Shown in pieces: positions 53,531-60,332 of a DNA stretch of 64,000 bases. The position numbers were made by a program, and so were the translations under genes. Origin of the DNA: an uncultured Celeribacter sp. (GTDB lineage: Bacteria > Pseudomonadota > Alphaproteobacteria > Rhodobacterales > Rhodobacteraceae); assembly GCF_963676475.1 (NCBI RefSeq), contig NZ_OY781106.1, positions 2,604,001 to 2,668,000 of the forward strand, in the 5' to 3' direction. The notes beneath the pieces were generated by a model. That model saw only the letters and a list, made by a program, of their open reading frames with translations. It ran no database searches and was not told where the DNA came from. Within the stretch, counting starts at the first letter, position 1, and each line of letters opens with the position of its first letter.

Positions 53531-54370
53531 ATGCCCTTCAAGACAATCACAACCATCATCTGCAACATGGACGCCGACCGTCACGCTCTCGATGCGGCGG
53601 TGGCTCTGGCCCGACGCGAAGAGGGGCACCTCGACGTGATTTGTCTCGGCCTCGACCGGACCCAGCCGGGCTTTTATTACGCTGGCACCAACGCCATGGC
53701 GCTGCAGGACAACCTGCAACAGGCGCAGGCCGACAGCAAAAAAATCGAAGAGGAGGTCAATGAATACCTCAAAGCCGAGGAAATCCCTTGGGTCGCCAAT
53801 CCGGTGACGGCCCAGATGGCTGGCCTGACACCGCAGCTTGCGCATTACCTGCGCTTCTCCGATGTGGTCGTCCTGCCCCGCCCCTATGGCGCCGGGCGCG
53901 GTCATGAACACGAAGAGATTCTCGAAGCCGCGCTGTTCTCCGGCCATGTGCCCGTGCTCGTCGTCCCCGATGGCGTGAATGTGCCTGACAAGATCGACCG
54001 TGTGGTCGTCGCCTGGAACGAAAGCGCCGAAGCTCTTGGTGCCGTGCGCTCCGCTCTGCCGATCCTGCAAAAGGCCGATCTGGTGGACATCACCATCATC
54101 GACCCGCCGCAACACGGCCCCGACCGCTCCGATCCGGGTGGGTCCCTGTGCCAGATGCTCGTGCGTCACGGCGTGCGTGCCGAGGTCTCCGTTCTGGCCA
54201 AAACCATGCCGCGCGTCTCCGACGTCCTCATGCGTCAATTGACCGACAAGGATGCCGATATGCTGGTGATGGGGGCTTATGGCCATTCGCGGTTCCGCGA
54301 ATCCATCTTGGGTGGCGCAACCCGGCATATGCTTGAGCTTGCCGAGCTTCCGGTGCTGATGTCGCACTGA
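53531..54370 (+). CDS. Universal stress protein (tandem UspA domains)
   Basis: This 279-aa cytoplasmic protein contains two Usp folds (about residues 3-140 and 155-279). The second has the nucleotide-binding motif MGAYGHSRFRESILGGATRH of ATP-binding UspA. ATG 53531 (MPFKTITTIICNMDA) has GGAGG 6 nt upstream. The FNR box suggests low-oxygen induction, as for Usp genes near cbb3 oxidases and FNR in other proteobacteria. It ends at a bidirectional terminator shared with fnrL. Confidence 0.93.
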   Translation: MPFKTITTIICNMDADRHALDAAVALARREEGHLDVICLGLDRTQPGFYYAGTNAMALQDNLQQAQADSKKIEEEVNEYLKAEEIPWVANPVTAQMAGLTPQLAHYLRFSDVVVLPRPYGAGRGHEHEEILEAALFSGHVPVLVVPDGVNVPDKIDRVVVAWNESAEALGAVRSALPILQKADLVDITIIDPPQHGPDRSDPGGSLCQMLVRHGVRAEVSVLAKTMPRVSDVLMRQLTDKDADMLVMGAYGHSRFRESILGGATRHMLELAELPVLMSH

Positions 54371-54390
54371 CATCAGCATTGATCAAAAAG

Positions 54391-54416
54391 AAAAACGCGC
54401 CTCATGGCGCGTTTTT
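54391..54416. terminator. Bidirectional terminator between uspA-like gene and fnrL
   Basis: AAAAACGCGCC (54391-54401) and GGCGCGTTTTT (54406-54416) form an 11-bp perfect stem with a TCAT loop and T-runs on both strands. It separates two convergent genes. Confidence 0.92.
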
Positions 54417-54440
54417 TTATGCGTCTCTGCCGATCTGTTG

Positions 54441-55181
54441 TCAGATCATCAAACCGCCGTCGGTGTCGTCACCGGTTTCGATCTGAAGCCGGTCGAAATC
54501 GGGGATCACCACCTTGCGCTTGCCCTCAAGCGTGATCACCCCGTCGCGTTTCAGCGCAGAGATCTGGCGCGACACGGTTTCCAGCGTCAGCCCGAGATAA
54601 TCTGCCATCGCCTCCCGCGTCAGTGGCAGTTCGAAATCCATGCCGTCGCCCGCCGTGGTCAGCTCAAGCGAGGCTTCGCGCCGCGCAATGATGGCCAGCA
54701 GAGAGGCAATCTTTTCCCGCGCCGTCTTGCGCCCGAGAATCAACATCCACTCCCGCGCCGCATCCAATTCGTCGAGCGTCATTTCCAACAGGCGCTGTCC
54801 GATATGCGGCGTGCGCAGCATCATCTGCTCGAACGGTTTGCGGCGAAAACAGCACAGCGTCAGGTTCGACACCGCGACCACATCATAAGGCGCCGCATCG
54901 CGCCCCGGTCGCCCGAGGAAATCCGACGGCAGCAACAGCCCAACCATCTGGGTCCGCCCGTCTTCCATCGCCTGACTCAGGGACGCCACACCTGTCACAA
55001 CGGAAGCCACGAAATCCATACGATCGCCGGACCAGACAATCGGCTGTCCCGCCTCATAGGAGCGATAATATTTGATCGCATCCAGTTCCTCCAGCTCATC
55101 CGTTTCGCATCGCGCACATACGGCGCGGTGGCGGATCGGGCAGGAACCGCATTCCTTGTGGTCAAATATCATGTCGCTCAT
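54441..55181 (-). CDS. fnrL: Crp/Fnr-family oxygen-sensing regulator FnrL
   Basis: This 246-aa regulator has an N-terminal cysteine set C11, C14, C22 and C25, plus C110/C111, sufficient for an oxygen-labile 4Fe-4S cluster. A cyclic-nucleotide-type beta-roll and a C-terminal winged helix follow, with the recognition helix containing LTLETVSRQISALKRDG; the E..SR residues contact TTGAT half-sites. It sits next to cco genes and hemN, like FnrL in Rhodobacteraceae. An FNR box 18 bp upstream of its start suggests autoregulation. Confidence 0.95.
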   Translation of the reverse strand: MSDMIFDHKECGSCPIRHRAVCARCETDELEELDAIKYYRSYEAGQPIVWSGDRMDFVASVVTGVASLSQAMEDGRTQMVGLLLPSDFLGRPGRDAAPYDVVAVSNLTLCCFRRKPFEQMMLRTPHIGQRLLEMTLDELDAAREWMLILGRKTAREKIASLLAIIARREASLELTTAGDGMDFELPLTREAMADYLGLTLETVSRQISALKRDGVITLEGKRKVVIPDFDRLQIETGDDTDGGLMI

Positions 55182-55198
55182 CGGTGCGCTCGCAATTC

Positions 55199-55212
55199 TT
55201 GATCTGGGTCAA
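55199..55212. promoter_or_regulatory. FNR/FnrL box between fnrL and hemN
   Basis: TTGATCTGGGTCAA matches the FNR consensus at 9 of 10 half-site positions. It lies 18 bp from the fnrL start and 36 bp from hemN, so it may repress fnrL and control hemN. Confidence 0.78.
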
Positions 55213-55247
55213 TGCACCAGACCTATGATTCACTAGAGCGTATCCCT

Positions 55248-56603
55248 ATGAACAAACACACGCAACTCCGCAAGCTCGGCCTCTTCGATGCCCGTGTGCC
55301 ACGGTACACGAGCTATCCGACAGCGCCGCATTTTGGCAACACAACCTCTGCGGAGGATGTGCAAGGCTGGCTGAATACCCTAGATTCTGCACAGCCGATC
55401 TCGCTCTACGTGCATGTGCCCTTCTGTCGGCGCCTCTGCTGGTTCTGCGCCTGCCGCACGCAGGGCACGAGCACGGCGGGTCCCGTGGCCACCTATGTCG
55501 AGACGCTCAAGGCGGAACTGGCGCTGATAAAAGCGCAGCTCCCCGAGGGCATTGAGATCGGGCATTTACATTGGGGTGGCGGCACGCCGACGCTTTTGGA
55601 ACCCGACATGATCGCGGACCTTTCCGCCGCGATCCGCGATGTGGCGCCTTTCGCGCAGGACTATGAATTCTCCGTCGAGGTCGACCCGAACGAGATCGAC
55701 GACGCGCGTCTCGATGCGCTGGCCGAAGCGGGCATGAACCGTGCCTCCATCGGCGTGCAGGATTTCGATCCGCAAATTCAGGAAACCATCGGTCGCATCC
55801 AGTCCTATGAGACGACGAAAGCCGCAGTCGACGGCCTGCGCGCGCGGGGCATTCGGTCTCTGAACGCCGATATTCTCTATGGACTGCCCGGTCAAAACCC
55901 TGAGAAAATCTCCGAAAGCGTTCAGAAACTTCTGTCGCTCTCACCCGACCGTGTGGCGCTTTTCGGCTACGCCCATGTGCCGTGGATGGCCCGGCGTCAG
56001 AACATGATCCCGACCGACGCGCTGCCGACGCCCGAGGAGCGGCTGGAGTTGTTCAACATCGCCCGCGATCTTTTTGTCTGGGACGATTACGCCGAAATCG
56101 GCATCGACCATTTCGCGAAGAAAGGCGACGGACTTGAGGTCGCACTTCGCACCGGCAAGCTGCGCCGCAATTTCCAAGGCTACACGGACGACAAATGTCC
56201 AACCATGGTGGGCGTCGGCGCGTCCTCGATTGCGAAATACCCGCAAGGCTATGCGCAGAACCAGCCCTCGACCTCGAAATACCAGGCCGAAGTGCGCGCC
56301 GGAAAGCTGCCCATCGCGAAAGGCCATGTGTTCACCCAAGAGGATCACCTGCGTGGGCGCATCATCGAGGCCCTGATGTGCGATTTCCGCGTCGAATCCG
56401 CAGAGCTCGCGCAAGATTTCGGCCTGACGCAAGACGCCTTCAATGAATTTGCCATGGGTGTGCAGGATGCCTTCCCAGAGATGCTCGACATCTCGCCGGA
56501 GCGCATCGTCATTCGCGAAGAGGCGCGGCCTCTGACCCGCATGATCGCCCGGCATTTCGATGCCTACGACATGACTCAGGCGCAGCATTCCTCGGCGGTT
56601 TGA
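55248..56603 (+). CDS. hemN: Oxygen-independent coproporphyrinogen III oxidase
   Basis: HemN is a radical SAM enzyme that decarboxylates coproporphyrinogen III to protoporphyrinogen IX without oxygen. The 451-aa protein starts at ATG 55248 (MNKHTQLRKLGLFDARVPRY). The cluster motif C60-x3-C64-x2-C67-x-C69 (VPFCRRLCWFCACR) is intact, with the following segment LHWGGGTPTLL usual for HemN. It is divergent from fnrL and lies 36 bp downstream of an FNR box. Confidence 0.97.
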   Translation: MNKHTQLRKLGLFDARVPRYTSYPTAPHFGNTTSAEDVQGWLNTLDSAQPISLYVHVPFCRRLCWFCACRTQGTSTAGPVATYVETLKAELALIKAQLPEGIEIGHLHWGGGTPTLLEPDMIADLSAAIRDVAPFAQDYEFSVEVDPNEIDDARLDALAEAGMNRASIGVQDFDPQIQETIGRIQSYETTKAAVDGLRARGIRSLNADILYGLPGQNPEKISESVQKLLSLSPDRVALFGYAHVPWMARRQNMIPTDALPTPEERLELFNIARDLFVWDDYAEIGIDHFAKKGDGLEVALRTGKLRRNFQGYTDDKCPTMVGVGASSIAKYPQGYAQNQPSTSKYQAEVRAGKLPIAKGHVFTQEDHLRGRIIEALMCDFRVESAELAQDFGLTQDAFNEFAMGVQDAFPEMLDISPERIVIREEARPLTRMIARHFDAYDMTQAQHSSAV

Positions 56604-56623
56604 CCCCGCTCATATCGCTCTTC

Positions 56624-56648
56624 AAAGACCCGCTTATGGCGGGTCTTT
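56624..56648 (+). terminator. Terminator of hemN
   Basis: AAAGACCCGC (56624-56633) and GCGGGTCTTT (56639-56648) form a perfect 10-bp stem with a 5-nt loop and a short T-run. It lies 20 nt after the hemN stop. Confidence 0.8.
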
Positions 56649-56714
56649 TGCTGTCCGCCCCTTGCCTTCCCCGTTGAATTACTGGACACCCGGCGCAACA
56701 ACCGGAGACCGACC

Positions 56715-58109
56715 ATGGACATTCTTTCCCGCCTTCAATCCATCACGCCACATGTGCTCACGGGCGAGGACGCCCTGCCCTATGGTCGCGATTGGGTCGG
56801 GAAATACGAGACCGCGCCGCTCGCGGTGGTGCGTCCCGGCACGACAGAAGAGGTTTCCGCTATTCTGGCTCTTTGCTATGAGACCAGCACCCCCGTGGTG
56901 CCGATGGGAGGCAACACCGGGCTGACGGGGGCCACCGCAGCGGAGGGCGCTTTGGTCCTTTCCCTCGATCGGATGCAAACCATCCGCGAGATCCGTCCCG
57001 AGGCGCGCCTTGCCGTGGTCGAGGCCGGGGTGATCCTTCAGAACCTGCACGAGGCCACCGCCGCACATGGCCTGACCTACCCGATGAGTTTTGGCGCCAA
57101 AGGCTCCGCGCGGATCGGCGGCACTTTGGCCACCAACGCGGGCGGTTCCAACGTGCTGCGCTACGGCAACACCCGCGACCTCTGTCTTGGCATCGAGGTC
57201 GTGCTGGCCGATGGTCGCGTGCTCGATCTCATGAGCGAGCTCCATAAGGACAATTCGGGCTACGACCTGCGCGATCTGATCATCGGCTCCGAAGGCACCT
57301 TGGGCGTAATCACCGCCGCCGTGGTGAAACTCGCGCCCCTGCCCTTGGCCTATGCCTCCGCCATGGTCACCGTGCCGGACCTCTCCGCCGCGCTTGATCT
57401 GCTCAATGCGCTGCAAACCCGCACGGGCGGCATGGTCGAGGCGTTTGAGTATATGCCGCGCGACTATATGGCAAATTTGAAACGTTTCCGCGCCGATCTG
57501 ACCCCGCCTTTGGGCCATGATCAGGACCATACGATTTTTCTAGAAATCGCCTCGACCATGGCGCGCGACTGCACCCCCGACGAGACTGGCCAACTGCCGC
57601 TCACCGCCCATCTCGAAGAGACGCTGGGCGAGATGTTCGAAGAGGGCCTCGTACTCGACGCGGCACTGGCGCAGAGCGAGGCGCAGCGCCGTTTGATGTG
57701 GGAAATTCGCGAGGCGGCGGCGGAAATATCGGTGGCGATCAAGCCGGTGGTGATCAACGATCTTTGTGTGCCTCTGGATCAGATCGAGACCTTCCTGAGC
57801 CGCGCCGAGGCCACATTGCGCGCGCTTGATCCCGGCTTTGGCACCTGTGTCGTGGCCCACCTGGGCGATGGCAACATGCATTACACGGTCTATCCGAGCG
57901 CGCCTGATCTTGCCGATCCGCTGATGGAAGCGGTGGAGGACATCGTCAAAGACATGCGCGGCAGTTTTTCCGCTGAACATGGCATCGGGCTGTCGAAATT
58001 GCCGTCAATGCGGCGGCGCAAGGACCCGGTGGCTTTGGAGATGATGCGGGCGGTTAAGGCGGCCTTTGATCCGAAGGGGATTTTGAATCCCGGGAAGACG
58101 CTGCCCTAA
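56715..58109 (+). CDS. FAD-binding 2-hydroxyacid dehydrogenase (D-lactate / D-2-hydroxyglutarate / GlcD-like)
   Basis: This 464-aa flavoprotein has an N-terminal FAD_binding_4 domain (about residues 35-215; VVPMGGNTGLTGATAAEGAL, then SFGAKGSARIGGTLATNAGG) and a C-terminal FAD-oxidase domain (about 220-463; VVAHLGDGNMHYTVYPS and SAEHGIGLSKL). This pattern fits D-2-hydroxyglutarate, D-lactate or glycolate (GlcD) dehydrogenases. The substrate cannot be fixed from sequence alone. It ends 3 nt from the convergent hemC. Confidence 0.9.
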   Translation: MDILSRLQSITPHVLTGEDALPYGRDWVGKYETAPLAVVRPGTTEEVSAILALCYETSTPVVPMGGNTGLTGATAAEGALVLSLDRMQTIREIRPEARLAVVEAGVILQNLHEATAAHGLTYPMSFGAKGSARIGGTLATNAGGSNVLRYGNTRDLCLGIEVVLADGRVLDLMSELHKDNSGYDLRDLIIGSEGTLGVITAAVVKLAPLPLAYASAMVTVPDLSAALDLLNALQTRTGGMVEAFEYMPRDYMANLKRFRADLTPPLGHDQDHTIFLEIASTMARDCTPDETGQLPLTAHLEETLGEMFEEGLVLDAALAQSEAQRRLMWEIREAAAEISVAIKPVVINDLCVPLDQIETFLSRAEATLRALDPGFGTCVVAHLGDGNMHYTVYPSAPDLADPLMEAVEDIVKDMRGSFSAEHGIGLSKLPSMRRRKDPVALEMMRAVKAAFDPKGILNPGKTLP

Positions 58110-58112
58110 GCG

Positions 58113-59057
58113 TTATTTCCAGTCAAAGAACCCGGCGCCCGCACGCTCCAAGAGTTTGGTCGCCATCTCGACACCCATTGCGGCGCCGTCTTCGACCGGG
58201 CCGGACATGTCGTCCGTCAGGCTCTCCGAGCCATCCGTGCGCAGGATTTCTCCGCGCAGCCTCAGCGTCCCGCCGTCGATCTGCGCCAGACCCGCGATTG
58301 GGGTCTGACAAGAGCCGTCGAGCTTGGCGAGAAACGCGCGTTCACAGGCCATCGCCTGTCCAGTCGGCACATGGTGCAGCGCGGCGAGCATCTCGGCGAT
58401 GTCACTGTCGGCCTCACGGTGTTCGATGGAAATCGCGCCTTGCGCCACGGCGGGGAGCATCTCTTCGGCTGTGACCGCCTGACGCGGCACATCGTCATAG
58501 CCCAGACGATTGAGGCCAGCCATGGCGAGGAAGGTGGCGTCGGCCACCCCCTCTTCGAGTTTGGTCAAACGGGTCTGAACGGAGCCGCGGAATTCGACTA
58601 CGTTAAGATCGGGCCGCTTATTCAAAAGCTGCGCTTTGCGCCGCAGAGAAGACGAGCCGACAGTGGCGCCCTGCGGCAGATCGGCGAGCGCCTTGCCATC
58701 CAGAGTAATAAACGCATCGAACGGGTTTTCGCGCTCCAGAAACGTGCCCAGAACAAGCCCCTCAGGCTGTTCCACCGACATGTCCTTGGTTGAATGGACC
58801 GCAATGTCGATCTCGCCCGTAATGAGGAACTCCTCGATCTCCTTGGAGAACAATCCCTTGCCGCCGAGATCGCGCAGGGAACGGTCCTGCACCCGATCCC
58901 CCCGGGTTGAGATCGTCACGATCTCAAAGGCCGCTTCCGGCAGGTCGAAAGCCTGCATCAACAACGCACGCGCTTCATAGGCCTGCGCCAGCGCAAGCGG
59001 AGAGCTACGGGTGCCGATTTTCATCGGTTGAGCGGGGGTCGGGAGCGTCAATGTCAT
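58113..59057 (-). CDS. hemC: Porphobilinogen deaminase (hydroxymethylbilane synthase)
   Basis: HemC polymerises four porphobilinogens into hydroxymethylbilane. The 314-aa protein has the N-terminal motif KIGTRSSPLALAQA, STRGDR, VHSTKDM, GSSSLRRKAQL and the dipyrromethane-cofactor cysteine in LDGSCQTPIAG. ATG 59057 was used. It is divergent from hemE by about 115 nt, which should contain both promoters. Confidence 0.97.
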   Translation of the reverse strand: MTLTLPTPAQPMKIGTRSSPLALAQAYEARALLMQAFDLPEAAFEIVTISTRGDRVQDRSLRDLGGKGLFSKEIEEFLITGEIDIAVHSTKDMSVEQPEGLVLGTFLERENPFDAFITLDGKALADLPQGATVGSSSLRRKAQLLNKRPDLNVVEFRGSVQTRLTKLEEGVADATFLAMAGLNRLGYDDVPRQAVTAEEMLPAVAQGAISIEHREADSDIAEMLAALHHVPTGQAMACERAFLAKLDGSCQTPIAGLAQIDGGTLRLRGEILRTDGSESLTDDMSGPVEDGAAMGVEMATKLLERAGAGFFDWK

Positions 59058-59171
59058 GGCCAAGACTTACCTGCGGCGGATCGGCCTGACAAGCAGGGAA
59101 AGTGCCTTGTGCGCTTGACAAATCCGCGCAAGGCAGGGACCAGTGCGGGGCAGTATGAATGGGAGGCCCAG

Positions 59172-60230
59172 ATGACCGACAAGACGATCCTGAAAGCTCT
59201 GAAAGGCGAAACACAAAAGGTTCCGCCGATCTGGATGATGCGTCAGGCCGGGCGGTATCTGCCGGAATATCGCGCGACGCGGGCCGAAGCGGGGGACTTC
59301 CTGTCGTTGTGCTACAACTCCGATCTGGCCGCCGAAGTGACGCTTCAGCCGATCCGGCGCTTTGGCTTTGACGCCGCGATCCTCTTTGCCGACATCCTCT
59401 TGCTGCCGCAGGCTTTGGGGGCCGATCTCTGGTTCGTCACCGGCGAAGGCCCGCGCCTCTCGACCATCACCGAGGGCGCGGATTTTGCCAAGCTCAAGGG
59501 CAAGGACGACATCCACGACAAGCTGTCGCCAATCTATGAAACGGTGAAAATCCTCTCGTCGGAATTGCCGAAGGAAACGACGCTCATCGGCTTTGCAGGC
59601 GCGCCCTGGACCGTGGCGACCTATATGATTGCGGGGCGTGGCACGCCCGATCAAGGCCCTGCGCATGCGCTCCGCGAAGGGAATAATGCCCTGTTCGAGA
59701 AGGTCATCGACCTGTTGACGATCTCGACCATCGAATATCTCGACATGCAAATCCGTGCAGGCGCCGAAGTGGTGAAAATCTTCGACAGCTGGGCCGGGAG
59801 CCTCAAAGGCGAGGCCTTCGAGAAATACGCCGTTGAGCCAGCCCGCATCATCACCCGCGAATTGAAGCGCCGTCACGGCGACATTCCGGTGATCGGTTTC
59901 CCGCGCGAGGCGGGCGACGGCTACATCGGGTTCCATAAGAAAACCGGCGTCGATTGCGTTGCTTTGGACAATTCCGTAACGCCCGAATGGGGCGCGGAAC
60001 ATGTGCAGGTGGACGGCTGTGTGCAGGGCAATCTGGCGTCTTCGCATATGGTGACGGGCGGTCAGGCCCTGATCGACGAGGTGCGCCATGTGCGCGACGC
60101 CTTCTCGAAAGGCCCGCATATTTTCAACCTCGGCCACGGCATCACGCCGGATGCGGACCCGGACAACGTGAGCCTGATGATCGAGACGTTGAGAGAGACG
60201 TCTAAGCACCTGCCGTTATCAGAGGGTTAG
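59172..60230 (+). CDS. hemE: Uroporphyrinogen decarboxylase
   Basis: HemE converts uroporphyrinogen III to coproporphyrinogen III. The 352-aa protein starts at ATG 59172 behind GGGAGG; a longer frame to 59028 overlaps hemC and is not family-like. Signatures visible: PPIWMMRQAGRYLPEYR (residues 16-32), GFAGAPWTVATYM and IGFPREAGDGY. It is divergent from hemC and upstream of the RTX gene. Confidence 0.97.
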   Translation: MTDKTILKALKGETQKVPPIWMMRQAGRYLPEYRATRAEAGDFLSLCYNSDLAAEVTLQPIRRFGFDAAILFADILLLPQALGADLWFVTGEGPRLSTITEGADFAKLKGKDDIHDKLSPIYETVKILSSELPKETTLIGFAGAPWTVATYMIAGRGTPDQGPAHALREGNNALFEKVIDLLTISTIEYLDMQIRAGAEVVKIFDSWAGSLKGEAFEKYAVEPARIITRELKRRHGDIPVIGFPREAGDGYIGFHKKTGVDCVALDNSVTPEWGAEHVQVDGCVQGNLASSHMVTGGQALIDEVRHVRDAFSKGPHIFNLGHGITPDADPDNVSLMIETLRETSKHLPLSEG

Positions 60231-60256
60231 GCACGGAACAAAAACACAACCCCTGA

Positions 60257-60270
60257 TTGATTTCGATCAG
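60257..60270. promoter_or_regulatory. Near-consensus FNR box upstream of the RTX gene
   Basis: TTGATTTCGATCAG matches TTGAT-N4-ATCAA at 9 of 10 half-site positions. It lies 63 bp upstream of ATG 60333, downstream of hemE. Given four clear FNR boxes nearby, an FnrL link is possible but unproven. Confidence 0.4.
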
Positions 60271-60299
60271 AGGCTCTCAAGTGAATACATGTAAATTTA

Positions 60300-60324
60300 C
60301 CCCAGATTTTAGTAAAATTTGGGG
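60300..60324 (+). promoter_or_regulatory. Hairpin overlapping the RTX-gene ribosome binding site
   Basis: CCCCAGATTTT (60300-60310) pairs with AAAATTTGGGG (60314-60324) over 10 of 11 positions, loop AGT. The right arm holds the GGGG of the purine-rich ribosome site GGGGGAA (60321-60327), 5 nt before ATG 60333. Folding could limit translation until opened, for example by heat or a protein. Confidence 0.5.
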
Positions 60325-60332
60325 GAATCCCG

